This document shows, piece after piece, positions 51,086 through 60,603 of a stretch of DNA of 64,000 bases; the first letter of the stretch is position 1; each line of letters starts with the position of its first letter. This DNA comes from Microbacterium sp. Nx66 (lineage in GTDB: Bacteria; Actinomycetota; Actinomycetes; Actinomycetales; Microbacteriaceae). The translations under genes and the position numbers were made by a program. The notes below the pieces were generated by a model. The model ran no database searches, was not told the origin of the DNA, and was given only the letters and a program-made list of their open reading frames with translations. The stretch spans positions 1,054,001 to 1,118,000 of the forward strand of contig NZ_LR880474.1 of the NCBI RefSeq assembly GCF_904066215.1. Direction: 5' to 3'.

Positions 51086-52050
51086 CCACCACGACACCGA
51101 CGCGCGTCCCGTGGCGCGCCGTCCTCATCTTCACCCTCACGGCCTGCGGGCTCGCCGCTCTCGTCTGCCTGCCCCTCTGGCTCGGCGACGGCCTCGCCGA
51201 GCCCTTCGCGGGGGCGATCCTTCCCGTGATGATGTTCACCCCGGCGGCCGCGGTGCTCGTCGTCATGCTCACCACGGGCGTGCCGGAGAAGGGCGTCCGC
51301 GCGCGCTTCCTCGGGATGTGGCCCCTGCGGCCCGCGAAGCGCGTCGTCGGGCTGCTGGTCGCGGCCTGGCTCGTGCCGCCGGTGCTCGTCGCCCTCGGCA
51401 TCCTCCTCGCGGCCGTGCTCGGGTGGGTGCGGCTCGACCTCACCTTCTCGGCCTTCGCGGATCAGCTCGCCCAGGCTCTTCCCCCGGGGACGCCGGTGCC
51501 GCCGGTCGGCGTGGTCGTGTTCGCGCAGCTCGCGGCGATCCCCGTCGGCGCCCTCGTGAACAGCGTGCTCGCCTTCGGGGAGGAGCTCGGGTGGCGCGGC
51601 TGGCTGCTCCCGGCGCTTCGTCCGCTCGGCACCTGGCCGGCGCTCCTGCTCACCGGAGCAATCTGGGGGCTGTGGCACAGCCCTGTCATCCTGCTCGGCT
51701 ACAACTTCGGCCGGACGGACGTCACCGGCGTGATGTTCATGATCGGCGGCTGCGTGGCGTGGGGCGTGCTGTTCGGCTGGCTCCGGCTGCGCTCCGGCTC
51801 GCTGTGGCCGGCGGTCGTCGCGCATGGATCCCTCAACGCCGCCGCGGGCATGATCATGATCGTCGCCGCCGTGCAGCCCGACCTCGCCCTGGCCGGGCCG
51901 CTCGGCGTGGCGGGCTGGATCGTCGCCGCCGTCGTGGCCCTCGTCCTGGCGCTCACCGGGCAGTTCCGCCGTCAGCCGGAGCTCGCCGCGCCGCGGACCC
52001 CTCCGGCCCCGCCGACGCTTGACGGCCGACCGGCGCCGGGGGTTGGCTGA
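51082..52050 (+). CDS. CPBP-family intramembrane metalloprotease
   Basis: 322 residues, eight or so helices. Conserved abortive-infection/CAAX protease motifs: FGEELGWRGWLLP (metal Glu pair plus Arg), GAIWGLWHSPVIL and VVAHGSLNAAAG. Relatives process prenylated or membrane peptides; bacterial roles are mostly unproven, some in self-immunity to peptides. Third gene of the GntR operon, overlapping by ATGA. The C-terminal tail is Pro/Ala rich. Confidence 0.88.
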   Translation: MTTTTPTRVPWRAVLIFTLTACGLAALVCLPLWLGDGLAEPFAGAILPVMMFTPAAAVLVVMLTTGVPEKGVRARFLGMWPLRPAKRVVGLLVAAWLVPPVLVALGILLAAVLGWVRLDLTFSAFADQLAQALPPGTPVPPVGVVVFAQLAAIPVGALVNSVLAFGEELGWRGWLLPALRPLGTWPALLLTGAIWGLWHSPVILLGYNFGRTDVTGVMFMIGGCVAWGVLFGWLRLRSGSLWPAVVAHGSLNAAAGMIMIVAAVQPDLALAGPLGVAGWIVAAVVALVLALTGQFRRQPELAAPRTPPAPPTLDGRPAPGVG

Positions 52051-52054
52051 GCAC

Positions 52055-52714
52055 ATGGAATCCACTCCCGCCGCCTGGGCCCGCGCCGACACCTTCCTCG
52101 CCGACACGCTCGTGGGCACGGACCCGGCCCTGGAGGCGACGCTCGAGGCGCAGCGGGCCGCGGGGCTCCCCGAGATCGAGGTCGCCCCGGTCGCGGGGAA
52201 GCTGCTGAACCTCCTCGTGAGGATGAGTGGTGCGCGCCGCGTGCTGGAGATCGGCACCCTCGGCGGCTACTCGACGATCTGGATGGCGCGAGCGGTGGGA
52301 CCGGACGGACGAGTGGTCACGATCGAGGCGGAGGCCGACAACGCCGCCGTCGCCCGCGCGAGCATCGATGCCGCCGGAGTGGGGGATCGGGTCGACATCC
52401 GGATCGGGCGCGGAGCCGACGTGCTGCCGACCCTCACCGGCGCCTTCGACCTGGTCTTCATCGACGCCGACAAGGAGTCGAACACCGTCTACCTGGACTG
52501 GGCCGCGAAGCTCGGTCACCCCGGCACCGTGGTCGTGCTCGACAACATCGGCCGCGACGGCGAGATCGTCCGCGACGACTCGACGGACTCCAAGGTCAAC
52601 GGCACCCGTGCGGGCCTGCGGATGCTGGGGGAAGACCCGCGTTTCGACGCCACGGCGCTGCAGACGGTCGGGATCAAGGGGTGGGACGGCATCGCGCTCG
52701 CACTCGTCGTGTGA
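52055..52714 (+). CDS. SAM-dependent O-methyltransferase (caffeoyl-CoA OMT-like)
   Basis: 219 residues. SAM motif VLEIGTLGGYSTIWMARA (about 71-88), acidic strand VVTIEAE, and the metal-binding FIDADKES near 140 are typical of cation-dependent class-3 O-methyltransferases. They methylate catechol-type hydroxyls; the substrate is unknown. The ATG at 52055 is 4 bp after the CPBP stop, so it may be the end of that operon, although the functions look unrelated. Confidence 0.88.
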   Translation: MESTPAAWARADTFLADTLVGTDPALEATLEAQRAAGLPEIEVAPVAGKLLNLLVRMSGARRVLEIGTLGGYSTIWMARAVGPDGRVVTIEAEADNAAVARASIDAAGVGDRVDIRIGRGADVLPTLTGAFDLVFIDADKESNTVYLDWAAKLGHPGTVVVLDNIGRDGEIVRDDSTDSKVNGTRAGLRMLGEDPRFDATALQTVGIKGWDGIALALVV

Positions 52715-52764
52715 CTCCGGCGCATCGCCCCGCCTCGTCTCCGGGAGCCGTCCGATGCCGGGGA

Positions 52765-52770
52765 TAGACT
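52765..52770 (+). promoter_or_regulatory. probable -10 of the eno promoter
   Basis: TAGACT about 57 bp upstream of the eno GTG, in the only non-coding gap available. No clear -35; leader contains the AAGGAG ribosome site. Confidence 0.5.
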
Positions 52771-52811
52771 GGGCGCGGATCGACGACGCTCCACACACCC
52801 TTCCATCCTGA

Positions 52812-54107
<1,296 letters not shown>

Positions 54108-54181
54108 GCGCCCGAGACAGCGACGCCGCTTCCGCGGCACGACCGCGCCGCCCGGAAGGCGGCAGAGACGAAGGAGGAGCC

Positions 54182-54718
54182 GTGGCACGACAACCGGCTC
54201 CTCCTTCGCCGTCTCCCGGGGCGGCCCCTGCCCGCCCCGCATCGTCCAGGTCGCGACGGCCCCGCGAGGCCGCCACGACCGCGCCACGCGTGGACGTGCG
54301 CGAGTGGGCATCCGGCATCCGTCTGTCCGCGTTCTCGGTGATCATGCTGTCCCTCGTCGTGCTGGGCGCCTGGGTGCTCGTCCCCACGCTCGGGACCTTC
54401 ATCGACCAGCGGCAGAAGATCGCCGCGCTGGAGCAGTCCGTGCAGGTGAGCGAAGACGAGATCGCGGCGCTGACCGCGGAGCGGGAGCGGTGGGACGACC
54501 CCGCGTACATCACGACGCAGGCCCGTGAGCGGCTCTACTACGTCAAGCCGGGCGAGGTCGTGTACCTCATCGACAACGACCTCGATCCTTCCGCCCTCCC
54601 GCGGGATCAGGAGCCGGTGAGTGACACGCTCGAGGAGAAGCCGGCCGACTGGATGCCGCAGCTGCTGCGCACCCTCGTCTCCGCGGGACTGAGCGACACC
54701 GCCGCCACCGCCGGCTGA
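54182..54718 (+). CDS. septum formation initiator family protein (FtsB/DivIC-like)
   Basis: 178 residues. A Pro/Ala/Arg-rich cytoplasmic tail (1-47), one membrane helix (about 50-72, FSVIMLSLVVLGAWVLVPTLG), then an extracytoplasmic coiled coil (FIDQRQKIAALEQSVQVSEDEIAALTAERERW) and the conserved DPAYITTQARERLYYVKPGE block. FtsB/DivIC proteins bridge early and late divisome components. GTG start after GAAGGAGGAGCC. It follows eno by 74 bp. Confidence 0.92.
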   Translation: MARQPAPPSPSPGAAPARPASSRSRRPREAATTAPRVDVREWASGIRLSAFSVIMLSLVVLGAWVLVPTLGTFIDQRQKIAALEQSVQVSEDEIAALTAERERWDDPAYITTQARERLYYVKPGEVVYLIDNDLDPSALPRDQEPVSDTLEEKPADWMPQLLRTLVSAGLSDTAATAG

Positions 54719-54754
54719 GGGTCCGGCTCCGAGCATCCTCCCGGACGGCTCCCC

Positions 54755-54760
54755 TACGCT
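54755..54760 (+). promoter_or_regulatory. -10 element of leaderless DUF501 gene
   Basis: TACGCT followed by 6 nt and the GTG at 54767. Confidence 0.65.
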
Positions 54761-54766
54761 GGTGGG

Positions 54767-55309
54767 GTGACCACTCCGCCGTTCCCCGCGCCCACTTCCG
54801 CCGAGCTCGCCGTCGTGTCGACCCAGCTCGGACGGCCCGCCCGCGGAGTCGTCGGCATCGCGGCCCGTTGCCGGTGCGGCAACCCGACGGTGGTGGCCAC
54901 CACTCCGCGCCTGCCGGACGGCACGCCGTTCCCCACCTTCTACTACCTGACGCACCCGGCCGCGACGGCGGCGATGTCCACGCTCGAGGCGAACCAGGTC
55001 ATGCCCGAGCTGGCGGGGCTGCTCGCCGAGGACGAGACCGTGGCCGCGGCCTATCAGGCGGCGCACGAGGCCTATCTCGCGGACCGGGCGCAGTTCGGCG
55101 AGGTGCCCGAGATCGACGGGATCTCTGCCGGAGGCATGCCCACGCGGGTGAAGTGCCTGCACGCGCTCGCCGGGCACGCCCTGGCGGCGGGTGCCGGTGT
55201 GAACCCGATCGGCGACGCCGCGCTCGCCCGCAGCTCCTGGTCTCCCGAGGTGTGCCGCTGCGAGGAGCCCGGCGCCGCCCTCCGCGACGATCCGGCACGC
55301 TCGGCATGA
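54767..55309 (+). CDS. DUF501 family protein
   Basis: 180 residues. The conserved DUF501 blocks are visible: LGRPARGVVGIAARCRCGNP, PFPTFYYLTHP, MPTRVKCLHALAGHALAAG, NPIGD and EVCRC. Several paired Cys and His suggest metal binding, but the family function is unknown. Nearly always found beside eno and the DivIC-like gene in actinobacteria. Leaderless GTG start, and a 4-bp overlap with the protease gene downstream. Confidence 0.9.
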   Translation: MTTPPFPAPTSAELAVVSTQLGRPARGVVGIAARCRCGNPTVVATTPRLPDGTPFPTFYYLTHPAATAAMSTLEANQVMPELAGLLAEDETVAAAYQAAHEAYLADRAQFGEVPEIDGISAGGMPTRVKCLHALAGHALAAGAGVNPIGDAALARSSWSPEVCRCEEPGAALRDDPARSA

Positions 55310-56625
55310 CGCGGCGGCGGGTGCTGCGCGGCGCCGTCGCCCTCGTGGCGGTGGCGGCATCCGTCCTGCTCCTCGGGTCGACCGCCACGCCGACCCCCAC
55401 GCCGCCGCCGGTCGCCGACGACCCCGCCGACCCGATCCGCGCGGCGGAGTACTGGCTGGACGGCGCCGGCATCAGGGAGGCCTGGCAGACCACGCGCGGC
55501 GAGGGCGTGACCATCGCCGTCATCGACACGGGCATCGGCAAGGTGCCGCAGGTCTTCGGCGAGGCGGTCGTCGGCGGCACCGACGTGTCCGGAGCCGGCA
55601 CCCCCGACGGCCGCACGCCGCTCGGTGCGGTGGACGGCAACCACGGATCCTGGGTCGCGTCGCTCGCGGCCGGGCGAGGCAAGCCCGACGGCACCGGGAT
55701 GATCGGCGTCGCACCGGAGGCGGACCTGCTCTCGGTCTCGGTCGGCTTCGGCGCCGCGGCGGCCGTGCCGTTCACCGAGCAGGTGGCCAAGGGCATCCGA
55801 TGGGCGGTCGATCACGGCGCCGACATCATCAACCTGTCGTTCACGACGAACACCCTCGACTGGGACGAGAGCTGGGACGACGCGTTCCTCTACGCCTTCG
55901 AGCACGATGTCGTGGTCGTCGTCGCGGCCGGCAACCGGGGGAGCGGCACGAACATCATCGGCGCTCCCGCCACGATCCCCGGCGTGCTCACGGTCGGCGG
56001 TGTCGACCAGACCGGAACGGCCAGCATCGAGGCCTCGACCCAGGGCATCACCATCGGCATCTCGGCGCCGAGCGAGGGCCTGCTCGGCGTGTCCGCGGAC
56101 GGCGAGGTCGTCTCCTGGAGCGGGACCAGCGGCGCGGCCCCCATCGTGGCCGGTGTCGCCGCACTCATCCGCTCGGCGCATCCCGACATCTCGGCCAACG
56201 ACGTCATCAACCGCATCATCAAGACGGCGATGCCGGTGGCCGATGCGCAGAAGCCACGCGACCCGCTGTACGGTTTCGGGCTCGTGGACGCGGACGCGGC
56301 GATCTCGGCGAACATCCCGACCGTCAGCGAGAACCCGATGGGCGACCTTGCCGAATGGGTGCGGCTGTTCCGCCGCGCGGACAGCGCGCCGACCCCCGAG
56401 CCCACCCTCGCCCCCGTGGACATCCCGCCGCTGCCGGATGCGGATGCACCGACCGAGCCCGGTTCACCGCTGCTTCCCAGCGCCGATTCCCTGCGCTACG
56501 GTACCCTGCCGCTCATCGCCCTCACGGTCCCTGGTATCCTGGTAGCGCTTGGCGTCACCGCAGCTGCCCGGCGCATCCGATCGGCGCGCGTTCCCGTACG
56601 CCACAATCCCGACTCCGAGGAGTAG
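55306..56625 (+). CDS. S8 serine peptidase, mycosin-like, membrane-anchored
   Basis: 439 residues. A signal sequence (RRVLRGAVALVAVAASVLLLG), subtilisin catalytic triad Asp in VIDTGIG, His in DGNHGSWVAS and Ser in SGTSGAAPIVAG, then a Pro-rich linker and a C-terminal membrane helix (about 407-428, LPLIALTVPGILVALGVTAAA). This is the plan of mycosins (MycP), the type VII secretion proteases, but no ESX gene is nearby. It would act on the outer face of the membrane. Overlaps DUF501 by 4 bp; ndh follows after 7 bp. Confidence 0.9.
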   Translation: MTRRRVLRGAVALVAVAASVLLLGSTATPTPTPPPVADDPADPIRAAEYWLDGAGIREAWQTTRGEGVTIAVIDTGIGKVPQVFGEAVVGGTDVSGAGTPDGRTPLGAVDGNHGSWVASLAAGRGKPDGTGMIGVAPEADLLSVSVGFGAAAAVPFTEQVAKGIRWAVDHGADIINLSFTTNTLDWDESWDDAFLYAFEHDVVVVVAAGNRGSGTNIIGAPATIPGVLTVGGVDQTGTASIEASTQGITIGISAPSEGLLGVSADGEVVSWSGTSGAAPIVAGVAALIRSAHPDISANDVINRIIKTAMPVADAQKPRDPLYGFGLVDADAAISANIPTVSENPMGDLAEWVRLFRRADSAPTPEPTLAPVDIPPLPDADAPTEPGSPLLPSADSLRYGTLPLIALTVPGILVALGVTAAARRIRSARVPVRHNPDSEE

Positions 56626-56632
56626 TTCTTCT

Positions 56633-58162
56633 GTGCCTCAGAACAGCACTGTGCCCAAGATCCTGATCGTCGGCGGAGGGTACGCGGGTTTCTACACCGC
56701 GTGGAAGCTCGAGAAGCACCTGCGCAAGGGTGAGGCCGATGTGACCATGGTCGACCCGCTGCCGTACATGACGTACCAGCCGTTCCTCCCCGAGGTCGCC
56801 GCCGGATCGATCGAGGCCCGGCATTCGGTCGTCGCGCACCGCCGTCACCTGAAGCGCACGCACGTGCTCACCGCCAAGGTCACGAACATCAACCACGCGC
56901 AGAAGGTGGCCACCATCACGCCGCCCGTCGGCGAGCCGTACGAGTTCGCGTACGACCAGATCGTCGTCACCGCGGGCGCCGTCTCGCGCACGTTCCCGAT
57001 CCCGGGCATCGCCGACAACGCCATCGGGCTCAAGACGATCGAAGAGGCCGTCGCGATCCGCGACAAGGTCATGTCGAACTTCGACAAGGCCGCCTCCCTC
57101 CCGGCCGGCCCCGAGCGCGACCGCCTGCTGACCGTCGTCGTCGTCGGCGGTGGCTTCGCGGGTATCGAGGTCTTCGCGGAGCTCCGCTCGCTCGCCTCCT
57201 CGCTGGTGAGCAAGTACCCGCAGCTGAGCTTCGAGGACACGCACTTCCACCTCATCGAAGCCATGGGGCGCATCATGCCCGAGGTCTCGCTGAAGACGAG
57301 TGAGTGGGTTCTCAAGGACCTCGCCAAGCGCGGCGCGAACGTCCACCTCGACACACAGGTCACCGGTGCCATCGACGGCAACGTCGAACTCTCGACCGGC
57401 GAGGTCATCCCGACGGACGTCATCGTCTGGACCGCCGGTGTCATGGCCAACCCGACCGTCGTGCGCGGCGGCGATCTGCCGGTGGAGGAGCGCGGTCGCA
57501 TCCAGACCCGTGCCGACCTCCGCGTCGGTACGCCCGAGGCGTTCGTCGAGGGCGCCTGGGCCGCCGGTGATGTCTCGGCCGTCCCCGACCTCTCGGGTGG
57601 CGGCGTGGGCGGCTTCTGCGTCCCGAACGCCCAGCACGCCGTGCGTCAGGCGAAGCTCCTGGCCAAGAACGTCGTCGCCGTGCTCCGTGGCGAGAGCCCT
57701 AAGGAGTATTTCCACAAGAACCTCGGCGCTGTCGCGGGCCTCGGTCTGTACAACGGCGTCTTCCAGTCCGGCAAGATCGCGCTCAAGGGCTTCATCGCCT
57801 GGCTCGCGCACCGCGGCTACCACGGCCTCGCGATGCCGACGTGGGAGCGCAAGTGGCGCGTGCTCTGGGGCTGGTGGAACAACCTGTGGCTGGGCCGCGA
57901 CCTCGTGAACCTGCAGACGGTGCAGAACCCTCGCTACGTCTTCGAGGAGTTCGCCGCCCGCCCGCGTCCCGCCGCACCCGCGGACACTGCTCCGGCGTCT
58001 GGTGCCCCGGCGGCGAAGGCCCCGGCCGCCGAGAAGCCGGCCGCTGCCCCCGCGGCGGAGACGCCTGCAGAGATCAAGAAGCCGGCCGCCAAGCGGCCCG
58101 CAGCCAAGAAGGCTCCGGCCTCTTCGACGAAGGACTCCGCGGAGACCGCCGCGGCGAAGTGA
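56633..58162 (+). CDS. ndh: type II NADH dehydrogenase with long basic tail
   Basis: 509 residues. Two nucleotide folds: FAD motif ILIVGGGYAGFYTAW (near 9) and NADH motif VVVVGGGFAGIEVFAEL (near 166), with the quinone-site region around AAGDVSAVPDLSG and QHAVRQAKLLAKN. NDH-2 oxidises NADH and reduces menaquinone at the inner membrane face without pumping protons. The last about 65 residues are an Ala/Pro/Lys-rich repeat tail (PAAKAPAAEKPAAAPAAE..., PAAKRPAAKKAP), absent from compact NDH-2 enzymes. GTG start with GAGGAG upstream. Confidence 0.95.
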   Translation: MPQNSTVPKILIVGGGYAGFYTAWKLEKHLRKGEADVTMVDPLPYMTYQPFLPEVAAGSIEARHSVVAHRRHLKRTHVLTAKVTNINHAQKVATITPPVGEPYEFAYDQIVVTAGAVSRTFPIPGIADNAIGLKTIEEAVAIRDKVMSNFDKAASLPAGPERDRLLTVVVVGGGFAGIEVFAELRSLASSLVSKYPQLSFEDTHFHLIEAMGRIMPEVSLKTSEWVLKDLAKRGANVHLDTQVTGAIDGNVELSTGEVIPTDVIVWTAGVMANPTVVRGGDLPVEERGRIQTRADLRVGTPEAFVEGAWAAGDVSAVPDLSGGGVGGFCVPNAQHAVRQAKLLAKNVVAVLRGESPKEYFHKNLGAVAGLGLYNGVFQSGKIALKGFIAWLAHRGYHGLAMPTWERKWRVLWGWWNNLWLGRDLVNLQTVQNPRYVFEEFAARPRPAAPADTAPASGAPAAKAPAAEKPAAAPAAETPAEIKKPAAKRPAAKKAPASSTKDSAETAAAK

Positions 58163-58179
58163 CCACCCGGTTCTGAGGA

Positions 58180-58214
58180 GAAGGCCCTGAGCGCGTGAGC
58201 GCCGGGGCCTTCTT
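58180..58214 (+). terminator. terminator after ndh
   Basis: GAAGGCCC and GGGGCCTTC stem with an inner GCGC pair, followed by TTCC, 17 bp after the ndh stop. Confidence 0.8.
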
Positions 58215-58325
58215 CCGTTCGCGGGGCGGCGAGAGTTGGCGACGTAACATCTCACATTGTACGCTCGCAGGGTGCTCGGGAAGGGCGTGTGCACGCACCC
58301 CCGGACGACGCTGGGAGGAGGTCCG

Positions 58326-59408
58326 GTGAGCGCGCACGGGGGAGAGTCGCCGACCGTCAGTGTGTCGATCCGGACGGCGGCGGGCGACGAGGAGCGGGCG
58401 GAGCGACTCGCGGAACAGCTCGACGGCGCGCTCGTCCGCATCAGCCGCACGAACACGGAGGCGGATGTCGGCGCCGAGGCCGGGGCGTGGCAGCCATGGA
58501 CACGACGAGCCACCCACCATCTGGTACTCGACGCCGCGGTGCGCCCGCACCCGCGTCTCATCGCGCAGGTGCACGAGGCGATCGCCGGACGGCCCGGGGC
58601 GGCCCTGAGACTCTTCACCCCCGGAGACGGCTACGCCTCGCACGCCCTCCGGGTGGCGGCGTTCTCCGGCCGCCCGTGGCTCATGCCGCCCGGACCCGAC
58701 CCGTCGGCGGTCGCCGTGGTGCTCCCGCTCCCCGAGGCCGCGGAGTTCGCGCGTTCCCTCCAGGTCGGCGAGGTCGCCCCTGCGGGAGTGCTGCTGCATC
58801 GGTTCGCGAGGGAACGCGGCCTCGCTCTGCTCGCCAGTACCGCCGATCTCGTGCAGCCCGACCGGCCGGGGACGCACGCTCCGGGCACCGCCTTCCTCCC
58901 CGCCGCGGTCGCTCCCGCGGACTGGTGGCAGCGCGAGACGCTCCTCGCGCCGCCCTCGATCCCGGTGGTGCATCTGCGGGATGGAGAGCCGCTCTCCTAC
59001 GAGGCCGTGCCGGGCGCGGCGGACAGCTGGCGCCTTCGCGCGCGGCGAGACGTTCCGACGCCGCATGCCCGCCGATTCGCACGCATGATGCACGACCGCC
59101 TTCTCGGCACGGAGGTCGCTCGCAGCCACCTGCGCGCGGCCGCCGTGCTCCTCGGGGTGGCGGGAGTGCTGCGCGACCAGCTCGTCCTGGCATCGGATCG
59201 GGGGCGGCCGTCCGACGGCTTCGGCGCGGCGGTAGCACGGGAGGCGGCGGCGACCCTCGCCCTCGGGACGCTGCCGGAGGCGGTACCGGCCGCGGGGCGA
59301 CCGGATGGCGCTGCCGAGCTCCGCGACGCGTTCCAGACGCTGTATGAGGAGATGACCGGGATCCTCGGCGGCTCCCTCCCCATGCCGGAGCGTGGAGCCG
59401 ATCCATAG
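58326..59408 (+). CDS. unknown protein, possibly glycosyltransferase-like
   Basis: 360 residues from this start. The GTG at 58326 follows a strong GGGAGGAGG site. A TACGCT box at 58260 would place transcription start at 58272, where an in-frame GTG could give a leaderless 378-residue version. The N-terminus VSVSIRTAAGDEERAERLAEQLDG followed by THHLVLDAAVRPHPRLI resembles the beta-strand/acidic-loop plan of GT-A glycosyltransferases, but the metal DxD is not clear, so this is a weak inference. No signal peptide; one hydrophobic stretch near 295. Not otherwise recognised. Confidence 0.65.
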   Translation: MSAHGGESPTVSVSIRTAAGDEERAERLAEQLDGALVRISRTNTEADVGAEAGAWQPWTRRATHHLVLDAAVRPHPRLIAQVHEAIAGRPGAALRLFTPGDGYASHALRVAAFSGRPWLMPPGPDPSAVAVVLPLPEAAEFARSLQVGEVAPAGVLLHRFARERGLALLASTADLVQPDRPGTHAPGTAFLPAAVAPADWWQRETLLAPPSIPVVHLRDGEPLSYEAVPGAADSWRLRARRDVPTPHARRFARMMHDRLLGTEVARSHLRAAAVLLGVAGVLRDQLVLASDRGRPSDGFGAAVAREAAATLALGTLPEAVPAAGRPDGAAELRDAFQTLYEEMTGILGGSLPMPERGADP

Positions 59409-59433
59409 GCCGCCTCGCTAGCGTGTCGAAGGC

Positions 59434-59525
59434 AAGGGGAGTACTCCCGTCTGCAGCGACGTCGTCATGACGGGCATGTCATCGTGCCCCGGCCCGCTGG
59501 CCCGCGAGGGTGGAGGAGACCTTGG
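59434..59525 (+). ncRNA. probable Mn2+ riboswitch (yybP-ykoY type)
   Basis: Conserved yybP-ykoY elements occur in the right order: CAAGGGGAGTA at the 5' end, GTCGTCATGACGG in the middle, CCCGGCCCGCTGG, and GGAGACCTTGG at the 3' end; CAAGG pairs with CCTTG to close the switch. A TAGCGT -10-like box is 14 bp upstream and the controlled gene starts 83 nt downstream. Identification is by eye from remembered consensus; a covariance search should confirm it. Confidence 0.7.
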
Positions 59526-59607
59526 CACCCGAATCGCGGGCTGCCCGGAACCCTTGTCGTCGCCCGACGTCGCGGAGAACGGCGGCCCGTCCCACGAAGG
59601 GACCCCC

Positions 59608-60462
59608 ATGTCGAAGCTCTCCCGCCTGATCCGCCTCGCCACCGATGCCATCGATGCGAAGGGCGGAAGTCCCGGTGCGCGTGCCGGCGACGGCACTCGC
59701 CCCTCGACGGACTGGAGCGGGATGATCCGGAGCGCGGTGGACGCCGTCCGAGCCCAGGACCCCCAGCCGCAACGCCCGACCACGCCTTCTGCCGCCTCCT
59801 CGACTCCGGACGCCCGTCCCGGTGGCGCACGAGCGTCCACCTCGGGCACGTACGCCCCACCGCCGGCCCCTGGTGCCGCCGGCGGGCGCGACGTCACCGC
59901 GGCGGACCGTGCGGCCATCGCCCGGTACGACTACCTCCTGCAGACGGCCGACCCCCACCGGATCGAGCAGATCCATCGCGAGGCCTTCACGCGCCTCACG
60001 CCGACGCAGCGGGAGCACGTCGAGGCCCGCATGCGGGCCGAGCTCCCCGCGGAAGAGCGGCCGCGCTCGTCCTCCCCTGACGACCTCGCCCGCGCGGCCG
60101 GGCGGACCGAGGCGATGCGACCGGGCCGTCTGCGCGGACTCCTCTCCCGTGTCCGCGGCGGCGGTGCGGGCGGGGCCGCGGTCGCTGCGGGCGGCGCGGC
60201 GGTCGGCGTGCTGGGCGTCGTGGCCGGCGGCGCCGTCGTGAGCACCGTGGCCGCACCGCTCCTGGAGCAGGCGGCGGGGCTCGGCGTGGACTTCGAGGCC
60301 CTGGCCTCCGGCGTCGACCTCGATGCTCTGGCCGGCGGCGCCGACGAGATCCTCGGCTCGGCCGGCGAGGCCGTGTCGGGGCTCGGCGAGGCGGCGACCG
60401 GTTGGGGGGAGCGGCTCGGTGATCTCGGCATCCCCGGGATCGGCGACATCCTCGGACGGTGA
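59608..60462 (+). CDS. unknown membrane protein downstream of the Mn2+ riboswitch candidate
   Basis: 284 residues, not assigned to a known family. Short amphipathic N-terminus (SKLSRLIRLATDAIDAKG), a long Pro/Ala/Ser-rich linker (45-95), a helical block with RYDYLLQTADPHRIEQIHREAFTRLTPTQREHVEARMR (107-143), then a Gly/Ala/Val hydrophobic stretch (186-218, able to cross the membrane once or twice) and a tail of acidic repeats (GVDFEALASGVDLDALAGGADE). No transporter or ATPase motif is visible. If the upstream RNA is a Mn2+ riboswitch the protein is probably tied to metal homeostasis; the acidic repeats could bind cations. Followed by the tRNA gene on the opposite strand. Confidence 0.75.
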   Translation: MSKLSRLIRLATDAIDAKGGSPGARAGDGTRPSTDWSGMIRSAVDAVRAQDPQPQRPTTPSAASSTPDARPGGARASTSGTYAPPPAPGAAGGRDVTAADRAAIARYDYLLQTADPHRIEQIHREAFTRLTPTQREHVEARMRAELPAEERPRSSSPDDLARAAGRTEAMRPGRLRGLLSRVRGGGAGGAAVAAGGAAVGVLGVVAGGAVVSTVAAPLLEQAAGLGVDFEALASGVDLDALAGGADEILGSAGEAVSGLGEAATGWGERLGDLGIPGIGDILGR

Positions 60463-60466
60463 CGGG

Positions 60467-60539
60467 TGCCCCCGCTGGGACTCGAACCCAGACTGAAGCG
60501 ATTTTAAGTCGCCTGCCTCTGCCATTGGGCTACGGGGGC
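60467..60539 (-). tRNA. class I tRNA with anticodon UAA (Leu codon UUA by rule)
   Basis: 73 nt: 7-bp acceptor stem GCCCCCG/CGGGGGC, discriminator A73, D arm with GG in AATGGCAGA, anticodon arm GGCGA-CTTAAAA-TCGCT giving U33 and anticodon UAA at 34-36, variable loop TCAGT of only 5 nt, T arm CTGGG-TTCGAGT-CCCAG. The 3' CCA is not encoded (CCC follows). The anticodon reads UUA, a leucine codon, but canonical bacterial tRNA-Leu has a long variable arm (class II). The amino acid is therefore uncertain. Confidence 0.9.
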
Positions 60540-60591
60540 CGCGCGGCCAGCCTATCGTCGGCGGGGTCGTGACCCGGCGGGGCTCAGGCCA

Positions 60592-60597
60592 TAGGGT
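60592..60597 (+). promoter_or_regulatory. -10 element of leaderless alanine racemase-fold gene
   Basis: TAGGGT, 6 nt, then the GTG at 60604; no ribosome site. Confidence 0.65.
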
Positions 60598-60603
60598 GGG
60601 GGA

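Noticed and set aside
60467..60539. tRNA-Lys (CUU) or a stop-suppressor tRNA
   Set aside because: Only the register with a 5-bp stem and U33 works, and it gives anticodon UAA, not CUU or UUA/CUA.
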